Shown: positions 8,201-16,649 of the stretch, piece after piece
Position numbering within the stretch: position 1 is the first letter of the stretch
Layout of the letters: each line of letters opens with the position of its first letter
NCBI GenBank assembly: GCA_938040725.1
Contig: CALHZX010000057.1
Location: 1-52,549, forward strand
From: an uncultured Actinomyces sp.
GTDB taxonomy: Bacteria; Actinomycetota; Actinomycetes; Actinomycetales; Actinomycetaceae
Direction: 5' to 3'
DNA length: 52,549 nucleotides
Notes under the pieces: model-generated
Seen by the model: the letters and a program-made list of their open reading frames with translations, nothing else
Told to the model about the DNA's origin: nothing
Database searches by the model: none
Position numbers and translations under genes: made by a program

Positions 8201-9217
8201 ATGACTGACTCCGTTGATGTCCGCTGCATCGTCGCCCCGGAGGGCGCGGGCGAGGTGCGTATCCCCGGCCTCGTGACGCTCGCGGACGCGCGCACTGTCC
8301 TGTTTTTCGATGAGCGCCCCGCCCCGGCCTCGGGCACGGGGTCTGACTTTAATGGGCTGACGATGGCGTCGGACCTGCCGAATCCGAACCGCATCTGCTG
8401 GATGGAGCGTGCGGACGAGGGGCGGTGGAGTGAGCCGCGCCCGCTCCCCGCTGGCGGTCCGTCCGTTTCTTCGGATGCGTGCGTCGGCGTCGATGGTGAC
8501 GGCCTCCTGCATCTGGCGTTCGCGTCGACGGATGGGCGCGTGGGCTACATGGATTCTCGCGCGGATGGTGAGCGCCTGCGCGCCTGGTGGGCCTGGGGGA
8601 GCGGTCCCGAAGACCTCGCCTATGTGGATATGACGGAGGAGCTCTACGCGCTCACGGGGGCTGATGCGTTGTTTGCGACCTCGGGTGGCACTGTGGCGGT
8701 GGATGGCGCGGTCGCGCTGCCGTACGTCGTGCGCACGGGGGATGAGACGCACGTGCGCGTCGTGTACGCGCGCGGTGGGCGGCTGGTTGGCGCTGCGGAA
8801 CCTCTCGTCGGCGACGGGGGAGTGCTCCTCGACGAGACGACTCTGAGCGCGTGGGATGGCCGCCTCGTCGCGAACTGCCGCATCCAGGGCTTCGAGGGGA
8901 GGGGCTCGGGTGCTCGCTCCCTCGCGTGGGGCGATGGGCGCACCTGGGAGGGCGGGCGCCTCTGGGAGTTGGAGGACCCCGGCTGCAACGCGGGCATGGT
9001 CGGTGGCCTGTTTGTGCATCCCGGGCGGCGCGACGCGCGCGCGGATGGAGAGATCCTGCGCCTGGCCCCGCCGTGGGAGGGTGAGGTGCGCGCCGAGGTG
9101 GTGTCCTCCTTGGGGAGTGGCGCTTTCGGTTACTGCGACGTGACTTTTGTCGGGGCCGAGGCCGTGGTGGTCTTCGAGCGTGACCGAGGCCTCTGGGAGG
9201 CGGCAGTGTCCCTGTGA
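8201..9217 (+). CDS. cytoplasmic exo-alpha-sialidase (GH33-like)
   Basis: Predicted to release terminal sialic acid from sialosides. 338 residues. The sialidase arginine-loop motif RIPGLVT is near residue 28, followed by DERPAP, NRICWMERADEGRWSEP and an Asp-box-like SLAWGDGRTWEGG near 240, all typical of a six-bladed sialidase propeller. There is no signal peptide, membrane segment or sorting signal, so it should act inside the cell on imported small sialosides. It stands next to a complete nan import and catabolism cluster, which supports the call. The Asp boxes are degenerate, so specificity is uncertain. Confidence 0.82.
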   Translation: MTDSVDVRCIVAPEGAGEVRIPGLVTLADARTVLFFDERPAPASGTGSDFNGLTMASDLPNPNRICWMERADEGRWSEPRPLPAGGPSVSSDACVGVDGDGLLHLAFASTDGRVGYMDSRADGERLRAWWAWGSGPEDLAYVDMTEELYALTGADALFATSGGTVAVDGAVALPYVVRTGDETHVRVVYARGGRLVGAAEPLVGDGGVLLDETTLSAWDGRLVANCRIQGFEGRGSGARSLAWGDGRTWEGGRLWELEDPGCNAGMVGGLFVHPGRRDARADGEILRLAPPWEGEVRAEVVSSLGSGAFGYCDVTFVGAEAVVVFERDRGLWEAAVSL

Positions 9218-9277
9218 GCGGATACAGAAAATCCCGGTGCGCGTGCCCCCGCAGCGCTCCGGGATTTTTCTGTGTGT

Positions 9278-10042
9278 TTAGCGACCTTCGATGATCGACA
9301 GGAGCGGAGCGTAGTGTGCCTCGACGGCGGCGGTGTACGCTACCAGGTCGCCTGCTTCGCACGCCCGGAGGATAGCTGCGTGGGCCTCGGCAGTGGCTTC
9401 CATTTCCTGGCGCGACGCTGCGGCCAGCGAAGGGGTGACGCTCTGGTGGACCAGCCACATGGCGGCCACCAGCTGGTGCATGAGCTCGTTGTTCACGTAG
9501 GCCAGCAGGCCGGAGTGGAAGGCGATGTCCTGCTCCAGGTATGTCGATCCGGACTGCGCGTACTGAGTCATCGCCTCGACGAGCTCCCACAGGTGTGGGT
9601 TCGTCGTGCCCTTCATGGCGCGCGTGAGGGGTGCGGCGATCCCGAGGTCGAGTGCTCGGCGCGTGTCGATGATCGCATGCAGGGATTGAGCTCCGTTGAT
9701 CTCATCCAGTGCGGCTCGCAGGACAAGGGTTTCGACGAGAGGCTGCATCGACATCTCACCGACGTAGGACCCTGAACCCTGGCGTACTGTCACGATATCC
9801 AGTGCCTGGAGGCGACGGAGCGCTTCTCGCACGGATGAGCGCGAAACGCCGAGGTCGGTGCACAGTGTTGATTCGGTGGGGAGGCGGTCACCAGGATGTA
9901 ATCCATGTCGCAAAATATAGGACTTGATCGCATCCATCGTTACCGAGGATCTTGAGTCGATCGGTGCTGATGCATGTCGGTTCTGATCGGTTGTTGGTGG
10001 CGATTGGGGTGATATCGCTTGCACTAATTTGTCTGACAACAT
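9278..10042 (-). CDS. nanR: FadR-type GntR regulator of the sialic acid locus
   Basis: 254-residue transcription factor. A winged helix occupies about residues 35-105 (AIKSYILRHGLHPGDRLPTE, then a recognition helix around VSRSSVREALRRLQ), followed by an all-helical FCD effector domain with the usual Asp and His ligands (EQDIAFHSGLL). I start it at ATG 10042, which sits 6 nt from a TATACT box and so looks leaderless; the longer upstream frame is rejected. It is divergent from the importer operon and its start overlaps a palindromic operator, so autoregulation and control of the importer are inferred. The effector is probably a sialic acid or an amino-sugar phosphate. The symbol is by context only. 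Confidence 0.82.
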   Translation of the reverse strand: MLSDKLVQAISPQSPPTTDQNRHASAPIDSRSSVTMDAIKSYILRHGLHPGDRLPTESTLCTDLGVSRSSVREALRRLQALDIVTVRQGSGSYVGEMSMQPLVETLVLRAALDEINGAQSLHAIIDTRRALDLGIAAPLTRAMKGTTNPHLWELVEAMTQYAQSGSTYLEQDIAFHSGLLAYVNNELMHQLVAAMWLVHQSVTPSLAAASRQEMEATAEAHAAILRACEAGDLVAYTAAVEAHYAPLLSIIEGR

Positions 10043-10056
10043 AGAATCAGTATAGC
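10029..10056 (+). promoter_or_regulatory. FadR-type operator and overlapping divergent promoters
   Basis: TTGTCTGACAA (10029-10039) is a perfect palindrome fitting the FadR-subfamily pattern TNGTNNNACNA. It covers the regulator's start codon region and the likely -35 (TTGTCT) of the importer, whose -10 TATAGC is at 10051-10056 with a 16-nt spacer. The regulator's own -10, TATACT, is on the other strand at 10054-10049. A bound repressor could block both promoters. Confidence 0.6.
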
Positions 10057-10109
10057 GAGCGGAACAACAGAACCGCACGTCCCAATTCTCGAAGATGAGG
10101 AGCGAGAAC

Positions 10110-11681
10110 ATGCGAATGCGTAAACACTTCGCAACTGGCGCTGCACTGACCGCGGCTGCCGCCATGATCCTGACCGCGTGCGGCGGCGGATCCTCCACCA
10201 CCACCTCGACCGACGGCGGATCCAAGGGCTCCGACGGGCCGAAGGGCACGATCACCGCCGGTGTCGCCTACGAGACCACCGACTACGGTCCGATCACCAC
10301 CTCGGCGCTCGGCATGGGTGCGAACTGGCAGGTCCTCGAAGGCCTGTACCGTTTCAACATGGCCGACTACTCCGTCAGCCCCGCACTGGCCGCCGGTGAC
10401 CCGGAGAAGATCTCCGACACCGAATACGAGGTCAAGCTGCGCGACGGCGCGAAGTTCTCCGACGGCACCCCCGTGACCGCCGCCGACTTCGTAGCCTCCT
10501 ACGAGCGCGCCACCTCCGAAAAGTCGATCTACCGTCAGTTCTTCACCTTCGTCGACTCCGTCGAAGCCAAGGACGACAACACCATCTCGATCAAGCTCAA
10601 GCACCCCTTCTCCAACCTGAAGGAGCGCTTCGTCAACGTCCGCGTTGTCCCCGCCTCGATGGACGAAGACTCGCTCAAGGCCAAGCCGATCGGCACCGGC
10701 CCCTACAAGTACGAGAACATCACGGCGACCGAGATCACCGCTGTTCCCAACGAGAACTACACCGGCAACGAGCCCGCGAAGGTCGCCACCCTCAAGTGGC
10801 AGTCCCTCAAGGATGACTCCGCCCGTCTCGCCGCCGCCATCGGTGGCACGGTCGACGTCATGGAAGCCGTTCCCGCCTCCGCGCAGGACCAGCTCAAGGG
10901 CACCGGCTGGAACGTCGAGTCCAAGCCCGGCTACGGCAACCCCTTCCTGATGTTCAACACCCAGAAGGCCCCCTTCGACAAGCCCGAGGTTCGCCGCGCG
11001 ATCCTCAAGGCCATCGATAAGAAGAAGCTGATCAACTCCTCGCTCGAAGGCCAGGCCGTCGAGGCGACCTCCTTCCTGCCCGAGGCGAACCCCGCCTACA
11101 AGAAGCCCTCGACCGATCTGTCCTACGACAAGGACGCCGCCACCAAGCTCCTGAGTGACGCTGGCGTCTCCGGCCTCGAGGTCAACCTGGTGACGACGGA
11201 CCACCCGTGGATCCTCTCCCTGGTTCCCCAGATCAAGTCCGACCTGGAGGCCCTGGGCCTGAAGGTCAACCACACGCAGATGGCGTCGTCTGACCTCTAC
11301 GCCAACGTCACCGACGTTGACAACCCCACCTACGACATCGTCCTGGCCCCCGGCGACCCCTCGGTCTTCGGCACCGACCCCGGCATCATCATCTCCTGGT
11401 GGAACGGTGACAACGTCTGGACCAAGAAGCGCGATGGCTGGCAGACCTCGGACCCTGAGTCCTTCAACAAGCTGCAGTCCATCATGGACGAGGCCGTTCA
11501 GCTCGACGGTGACGCCGCCAAGGCCAAGTGGGGCGAGGCTCAGGATCTGCTCGCTGAGAAGACCGTGATCTTCCCGCTCGTGTTCCGCAACATGATCACT
11601 GGATCCAACCCCGCCAAGGTGGAAGGATTCCAGCCGATCTCCTCCACCGGCCTGCAGCTGCTCGGTGTGAGCGCTAAGTAA
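10110..11681 (+). CDS. sialic acid ABC importer, lipoprotein binding protein (SBP family 5)
   Basis: 523-residue extracellular lipoprotein of the oligopeptide-binding family (SBP_bac_5). The signal peptide ends in lipobox LTAC around residues 20-23, followed by a Gly/Ser/Thr linker. Family motifs DGTPVTAADFVASYER and a C-terminal MITGSNPAKVEGFQ are present. ATG 10110 is preferred over 10095 because AGGAG lies 7 nt before it. The family normally takes peptides, but the operon continues with permeases, ATPases and nanA, as in the Sat-type sialic acid importers of Haemophilus ducreyi, so sialic acid or small sialosides are the inferred ligand. Confidence 0.88.
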   Translation: MRMRKHFATGAALTAAAAMILTACGGGSSTTTSTDGGSKGSDGPKGTITAGVAYETTDYGPITTSALGMGANWQVLEGLYRFNMADYSVSPALAAGDPEKISDTEYEVKLRDGAKFSDGTPVTAADFVASYERATSEKSIYRQFFTFVDSVEAKDDNTISIKLKHPFSNLKERFVNVRVVPASMDEDSLKAKPIGTGPYKYENITATEITAVPNENYTGNEPAKVATLKWQSLKDDSARLAAAIGGTVDVMEAVPASAQDQLKGTGWNVESKPGYGNPFLMFNTQKAPFDKPEVRRAILKAIDKKKLINSSLEGQAVEATSFLPEANPAYKKPSTDLSYDKDAATKLLSDAGVSGLEVNLVTTDHPWILSLVPQIKSDLEALGLKVNHTQMASSDLYANVTDVDNPTYDIVLAPGDPSVFGTDPGIIISWWNGDNVWTKKRDGWQTSDPESFNKLQSIMDEAVQLDGDAAKAKWGEAQDLLAEKTVIFPLVFRNMITGSNPAKVEGFQPISSTGLQLLGVSAK

Positions 11682-11698
11682 GTCCCCTAGGGACCACG

Positions 11699-11764
11699 AA
11701 GAAAGGAGGGGTGGAGCCCCACCCTGAGGCAGACGCCACAGTCGGGCGCCACCCCTCCTTTCTT
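11699..11764 (+). terminator. long stem-loop between binding-protein and permease genes
   Basis: Perfect 16-bp arms AAGAAAGGAGGGGTGG (11699-11714) and CCACCCCTCCTTTCTT (11749-11764) with a 34-nt loop. The position suggests partial termination or 3'-end protection that keeps the binding protein more abundant than the permeases. Confidence 0.7.
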
Positions 11765-11797
11765 ATTGCCAAAATCCGTTGAAATGGAGGTCTAGCA

Positions 11798-12751
11798 GTG
11801 AATAACCTTCTGCGACTCATCGGACGACGTTTGGTGGCACTGCCGATCATGGTGGTCGGCGTATCCTTCCTCGTCTTCTTCATCATGTCGCTGTCTCCGA
11901 TCGACCCGGCCTACTCGGCTTTGGGCGAGACCGCGACCCCCGAAGCTCTCGAAGAGTACCGTGTGCAGCACGGCCTCAACGACCCCTTCTTCGTTCAGTA
12001 CGGTCACTACCTGTGGAACATGCTCCACGGTGACCTTGGTACCTATGGCGTTGGAACGTCCAACCACGTGACCGATCTGGTCGCTCAGGCTCTCCCGATC
12101 ACCCTGCAGCTCACCTTCCTCGGCCTGTTCTTCGCCGTCATTATCTCCTTTCCGCTCGGCGTTCTCGCCGCCCTCTACCGCGACCGTTGGCCCGACCAGG
12201 TCATCCGCGTGTTCTCGGTGGTCGGCATCGGCACCCCGTCCTTCTGGCTGGCAGCGCTGCTAGTCCTGGGATTTGTCCAGAAGCTCCCGGTCTCGGGTCC
12301 GCTGCCCGCATTCAGCGAAGACCCGAGCGGTTGGTTCCTGCGGATGCTCCTTCCGGCTATCGCACTGGCGGTTCCCGTCATCGGTCAGATGACCCGAGTC
12401 GTGCGTACCTCAATGGTTGAGGAACTGGACCGGGACTACGTCCGCACCGCTGTGGGTGCCGGTATTCCCAAGCGCATCGTCGTGGCCCGCAACGTGCTGC
12501 GTAACGCGCTCATTACGCCCGTCACCGTCCTCGGCCTGCGCATCGGCTACCTGATGGGTGGCGCGGTCGTCATCGAAATTATTTTCTCCATCGATGGAAT
12601 GGGTAAGGCGGTTCTGCTCAAGGGCATCCAGGAGAACTGGGTGACCCTGGTGCAGGGTGGCGCGCTCGTCGTCGCGATCGCGTTCATCGTCGTCAACATC
12701 ATCGTTGACATGCTCTACCTGCTCATCAATCCGCGTATTAGGTCGGTGTGA
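11798..12751 (+). CDS. ABC importer permease, DppB type
   Basis: 317-residue inner-membrane permease with six helices. GTG start at 11798 with AATGGAGG upstream. The DppB-type N terminus (LLRLIGRRLVALPIMVVGVS) and the EAA loop before the last helices (EELDRDYVRTAVGAGIPKR) are visible. It follows the binding-protein gene across a stem-loop and is separated from the permease-ATPase fusion by three bases, so the products should assemble into one transporter. Confidence 0.9.
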   Translation: MNNLLRLIGRRLVALPIMVVGVSFLVFFIMSLSPIDPAYSALGETATPEALEEYRVQHGLNDPFFVQYGHYLWNMLHGDLGTYGVGTSNHVTDLVAQALPITLQLTFLGLFFAVIISFPLGVLAALYRDRWPDQVIRVFSVVGIGTPSFWLAALLVLGFVQKLPVSGPLPAFSEDPSGWFLRMLLPAIALAVPVIGQMTRVVRTSMVEELDRDYVRTAVGAGIPKRIVVARNVLRNALITPVTVLGLRIGYLMGGAVVIEIIFSIDGMGKAVLLKGIQENWVTLVQGGALVVAIAFIVVNIIVDMLYLLINPRIRSV

Positions 12752-12754
12752 GGC

Positions 12755-14803
12755 ATGAATCAGAAAGAAAAGCTCGGCAAGGTCACCGCGAAGGGCGCGC
12801 GTTTCTCGCGCATCGGTGCGATGTCCACCGGATCGAAGATCGCAATGGGCATCCTTGCCCTCATTGTCCTCGCCTCGGTCCTGTCGCCATTCATTTCTCC
12901 CTACGGTCCCGATCAGATTTTCGACAAGTGGAGCGCCCCGTCCGGCGAGCACCTGTTCGGAACTGATCACGTTGGCCGCGACATTCTCGCTCGCGTCTTG
13001 TACGGCGGCCGTTTCTCCCTGCTGATCGGCCTGTGCTCGACCCTCATCGCGCTCTTCTTCGGTGCGATCATCGGTTCGATTGCAGCCGTGGTGCGCAAGT
13101 CCTTCTCTGAAGCGATCATGCGCGTTATGGATATCGTGATGGCGGTCCCCGGTATCGCTATGGCGGCCGTCTCCGTCCTGGTTTTCGGTCGTACGCTGTC
13201 CAAGTCCGGCAACACTTTCGGCCTGGTCGTCGTGATCATCTGCTCGATCGCCTTCGTGTACATCCCGCAGCTGTCGCGTATCGTTCGCGCGAACGTCATG
13301 GCCGCCTACGGCGAGGACTACGTCCGTGCGGTGATCGTCTCCGGTGCCCGCGCTCCCTGGATCCTCACCAAGCACGTCATGCGTAACACGGCCGCCCCGG
13401 TCCTCGTGTTCGCGACCGTCCTCGTCGCCGACGCGATCATCCTCGAGGCCTCCCTGACCTTCATCGGTTCGGGCCTCCAGGCGACCACCGTGGCCACGTG
13501 GGGCAACGTCCTGTCCGAGGCCTCGTCGAACCTGTCGGTTCTGCTGGGCAAGTGGTGGACCGCGTTCTTCCCCGGCCTGTTCATCATGATCACGGTCCTG
13601 TGCCTCAACATTTTGTCTGAGGGCATCACCGACGCCATGGTGGCGGCACCTGCGTCGGCGGCTGTCGCCCAGGTCGATCAGGACTCCGACCGCGAGGCCG
13701 ACAAGCTGCTGCTTGACCCGCGCCGCGCCTACGCCGAGCAGGCCGCATCCCTGCAGGCTCGCCTCGACGACCTCGAGACCGTCGAGGAGAAGCGCACCGA
13801 CCGCTTTGAGGCGCACCTGGAGAAGACCCCGCTGCTTGAGGTCAAGGACCTGTGCATCAAGTTTGATCGTCATGGCGACGTCAACGTCGTCGACCACGTG
13901 TCCTTCAAGGTCCGCCCCGGCGAGACCATGGGCCTCGTGGGTGAGTCCGGCTGCGGTAAGTCGATCACGGCCCTGACCATCATGGGCCTCATCGATCCCA
14001 AGGCTGAGATCACGGGCGAGATCCTCTACGAGGGTGAGAACCTGTTGTCCAAGTCCGCCGAGGAGCGTCGCGCGCTGCTCGGTCACGAGATGGCCATGAT
14101 CTACCAGGATGCCCTGTCGTCCCTGAACCCCGCCATGCTGATCAAGGCTCAGATGAAGCAGCTGACCAGCCGCGGCGGCACCCGCAGCGCCGAGGAACTC
14201 CTCGAGCTTGTGGGCCTGGATCCCAAGCGCACCCTCGAGTCCTACCCGCACGAGCTCTCGGGCGGCCAGCGTCAGCGCGTTCTCATCGCCATGGCCCTGA
14301 CCCGCGACCCGAAGCTGATCATCGCGGACGAGCCGACCACCGCCCTGGACGTCACCGTCCAGAAGCAGGTCATCTCTCTGCTCAACGAGCTGCGTGAGAA
14401 GCTCGGCTTCGCCATGATCTTCGTGTCCCACGACCTGGCGCTCGTCGCCGAGGTGGCACACCACATCACCGTCATGTACGCCGGCCAGGTCATCGAGCAG
14501 GCCCCCACGAAGGAACTGCTCACGCACCCGACCCACGAGTACACGCGCGGCCTGCTGGGCGCCGTCCTCTCGATCGAGTCCGGTTCCGGCCGACTCCACC
14601 AGGTTCCCGGCACCGTGCCCTCGCCTCGCGACTTCCCGAAGGGTGATCGTTTCGCCCCCCGGTCCTCGCACCCCGATTACGGACTGGACATCCGCCCGGT
14701 CCTCACCGAGGTCGGTCCCGAGCACGTGTACGCGGCTCTCCCGCCCCGCGACGAGGCCAATGCCTCCGCGCAGGAAACGAACGGTCAGGAGGAAACGCGA
14801 TGA
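12755..14803 (+). CDS. fused ABC permease (DppC type) and ATPase (DppD type)
   Basis: 682-residue single polypeptide. Residues about 25-300 form a DppC-type permease with an EAA loop (AAYGEDYVRAVIVSGARAPW). Residues 300-350 form a charged linker. From about 352 to the end is a complete DppD-type ATPase: Walker A GESGCGKS near 395, signature LSGGQRQR near 500, Walker B LIIADEPT, switch His in VSHD, and the oligopeptide C-terminal tail (LHQVPGTVPSPRDFP). In most dpp/opp systems these are two proteins. The frame is continuous, with no sign of a sequencing frameshift, and similar fusions occur in Sat-type sialic acid importers. It overlaps the next gene by ATGA. Confidence 0.9.
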   Translation: MNQKEKLGKVTAKGARFSRIGAMSTGSKIAMGILALIVLASVLSPFISPYGPDQIFDKWSAPSGEHLFGTDHVGRDILARVLYGGRFSLLIGLCSTLIALFFGAIIGSIAAVVRKSFSEAIMRVMDIVMAVPGIAMAAVSVLVFGRTLSKSGNTFGLVVVIICSIAFVYIPQLSRIVRANVMAAYGEDYVRAVIVSGARAPWILTKHVMRNTAAPVLVFATVLVADAIILEASLTFIGSGLQATTVATWGNVLSEASSNLSVLLGKWWTAFFPGLFIMITVLCLNILSEGITDAMVAAPASAAVAQVDQDSDREADKLLLDPRRAYAEQAASLQARLDDLETVEEKRTDRFEAHLEKTPLLEVKDLCIKFDRHGDVNVVDHVSFKVRPGETMGLVGESGCGKSITALTIMGLIDPKAEITGEILYEGENLLSKSAEERRALLGHEMAMIYQDALSSLNPAMLIKAQMKQLTSRGGTRSAEELLELVGLDPKRTLESYPHELSGGQRQRVLIAMALTRDPKLIIADEPTTALDVTVQKQVISLLNELREKLGFAMIFVSHDLALVAEVAHHITVMYAGQVIEQAPTKELLTHPTHEYTRGLLGAVLSIESGSGRLHQVPGTVPSPRDFPKGDRFAPRSSHPDYGLDIRPVLTEVGPEHVYAALPPRDEANASAQETNGQEETR

Positions 14804-15618
14804 GCGACAACACCCCGATCATCGAACTGAAGGACGTCGAGGTGACCTTCACCTCGCGTACCGGCTCCCTGTTCAAGCCCAACAAGGTCCACGCGGTGCG
14901 TGGCGTCAACATGCGCATCGAGCGCGGACAGACGCTCGGCATCGTCGGCGAGTCTGGCTGTGGCAAGTCCACGACCGCGAACGTCATGTGCGGCCTGCAG
15001 ATGCCGTCGAAGGGCAAGGTGTTCTTCAATGGTAAGGAGGTCACGAAGCGCAGTGCCGCCGCCCGCCGGGAGATCGGACGCGTCGTCTCCGTGGTCTTCC
15101 AGGACCCCGCGACGGCCCTCAACCCCCGCATGCACGTCGCCGATCAGCTCGCTGACCCGCTGCGCGTGCACCACATTGGGGATGAGGCCTCGCGAGCCAA
15201 GCGTGTGCGCGAACTGATCTCGCTCGTCGGTCTGCCGTCGAGCGCCCTCGACGCGCTCCCCGGACAGCTCTCGGGCGGCCAGCGTCAGCGTGTGGCCATC
15301 GCCCGTGCCCTCTCCATCGGCCCCGACGCGATCATCGCCGACGAGCCCACCTCCGCGCTCGACGTGTCGGTGCGCGCTCAGATCCTGAACCTGCTCACGG
15401 ACCTCAAGAGGGACCTGGGCCTGGCGATGGTTTTCATCTCGCACGACATCCAGACCGTGCGATACGTCTCTGACCGAATCGCCGTGATGAACGGCGGCAA
15501 GGTCGTCGAAGAAGGGCCAGCCGCGCAGCTGCTGACCGACCCGAAGGACCCCTACACCCGCAAGCTCCTGGGCGCCGCGCCCTCGCTCCTGCACCCCAAC
15601 CTCGAAGGAGAGAAGTAA
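14800..15618 (+). CDS. ABC importer ATPase, DppF type
   Basis: 272-residue second nucleotide-binding subunit of the importer. Walker A GESGCGKST near residue 50, the Q-loop in VFQDPATALNPRM, signature LSGGQRQR near 157, Walker B AIIADEPTSALD and the C-terminal DPYTRKLLGAAPS of the Opp/Dpp family. It starts inside the end of the fusion gene (ATGA), which implies translational coupling, and pairs with the ATPase half of that protein. Confidence 0.92.
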   Translation: MSDNTPIIELKDVEVTFTSRTGSLFKPNKVHAVRGVNMRIERGQTLGIVGESGCGKSTTANVMCGLQMPSKGKVFFNGKEVTKRSAAARREIGRVVSVVFQDPATALNPRMHVADQLADPLRVHHIGDEASRAKRVRELISLVGLPSSALDALPGQLSGGQRQRVAIARALSIGPDAIIADEPTSALDVSVRAQILNLLTDLKRDLGLAMVFISHDIQTVRYVSDRIAVMNGGKVVEEGPAAQLLTDPKDPYTRKLLGAAPSLLHPNLEGEK

Positions 15619-15624
15619 TTCATT

Positions 15625-16542
15625 ATGTCTTCGAAGATCCGTGGCGTTGTCCCGCCCCTGGCCATTCCCCTCAAGGACGGCGAGCTCGACGTCCCCTCCC
15701 TCGAGCGTCACATCAACCGCCTGATCGAAGCCGGCCTCGACGGCCTGTTCGTGTCCGGCTCCACCGGTGAGGTCGCCTTCTCGACCGCCGAGCGCCGCGC
15801 ACAGATCCAGCGCGAAGCCGTGCGCATCGTCGACGGCCGCATCCCGCTTCTGGTCGGCGTCATCGACACCGAGACCGAGCGCGTCATCGAGAACATCAAG
15901 GCCGTGGAAGAGATCGGCGGCGCCACGGGCGTCGTCGCGACCGCCCCGTTCTACGCCCTCGGCGGCGAGACCGAGGTCGAGCGCCACTTCCGCATCCTCA
16001 AGGAGAACACCAACCTCGAGCTGTGGGCCTACGACATCCCCGTGTGCGTGCACACGAAGCTGTCGCCCGACCTGCTCATGCGCCTGGGCCGCGATGGCGT
16101 CATCGACGGCGTCAAGGACTCCTCCGGCGACGACGTCGCGTTCCGCTGGCTGTGCCTGGCGAACGAGGCTGCCGGTCACCCGATGCAGCTGCTCACCGGC
16201 CACGAGGTCGTCGTCGACGGCGCCTACATGTCCGGCGCGGACGGCTCCGTTCCCGGCCTGGCCAACGTGGACCCCGAGGGCTACGTGCGCCAGTGGCAGG
16301 CCTACGAGCGCCGCGACTGGGAAGCCGTGCGCACCGAGCAGGACCGCCTGGCGGAGCTCATGCGCATCGTCCAGGTGAAGGGCGTGCAGGGCTTCGGTGC
16401 GGGCGTCGGCGCCTTCAAGGCCGCCCTGCACCTGCTCGGCGTCTTCGATTCGCCTGAGATGCCGCGCCCGGTTGCCGCCATTGAGGGAGACAACATGGAG
16501 CATGTCGCGTCCGTGCTGCGCGCGGTCGACCTGCTTTCCTGA
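15625..16542 (+). CDS. nanA: N-acetylneuraminate lyase (DapA/NanA family)
   Basis: 305-residue class I aldolase, expected to cleave N-acetylneuraminate to N-acetylmannosamine and pyruvate. The substrate-binding GSTGE is near residue 49, the catalytic Tyr at 136 (WAYDIP) and the Schiff-base Lys at 164 (GVKDSSGD). Sequence alone fits several DapA-family aldolases; the neighbours nanK and nanE and the importer make the lyase assignment strong. It begins 6 nt after the ATPase stop and is followed by a strong terminator. Confidence 0.9.
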   Translation: MSSKIRGVVPPLAIPLKDGELDVPSLERHINRLIEAGLDGLFVSGSTGEVAFSTAERRAQIQREAVRIVDGRIPLLVGVIDTETERVIENIKAVEEIGGATGVVATAPFYALGGETEVERHFRILKENTNLELWAYDIPVCVHTKLSPDLLMRLGRDGVIDGVKDSSGDDVAFRWLCLANEAAGHPMQLLTGHEVVVDGAYMSGADGSVPGLANVDPEGYVRQWQAYERRDWEAVRTEQDRLAELMRIVQVKGVQGFGAGVGAFKAALHLLGVFDSPEMPRPVAAIEGDNMEHVASVLRAVDLLS

Positions 16543-16547
16543 TACGT

Positions 16548-16620
16548 CGACGAGGCCGGGGCAGTTCCTTTCCGCATATTGCGCGCCTTCGGGCGCGCGC
16601 CCCGGCCTCGTCGATTTTCT
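16548..16620 (+). terminator. strong terminator between nanA and nanK
   Basis: Perfect 15-bp arms CGACGAGGCCGGGGC (16548-16562) and GCCCCGGCCTCGTCG (16599-16613), an inner GCGCGC hairpin, then ATTTTCTT. It should separate the importer-nanA transcript from nanK-nanE unless read through. Confidence 0.85.
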
Positions 16621-16649
16621 TATACACCTGACTTTTCGTAAGGATCCTT

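Noticed and set aside
12755..14803. Frameshift or assembly error joining two ABC genes
   Set aside because: The frame is continuous through a plausible linker, both domains are complete, and permease-ATPase fusions are known in similar importers.
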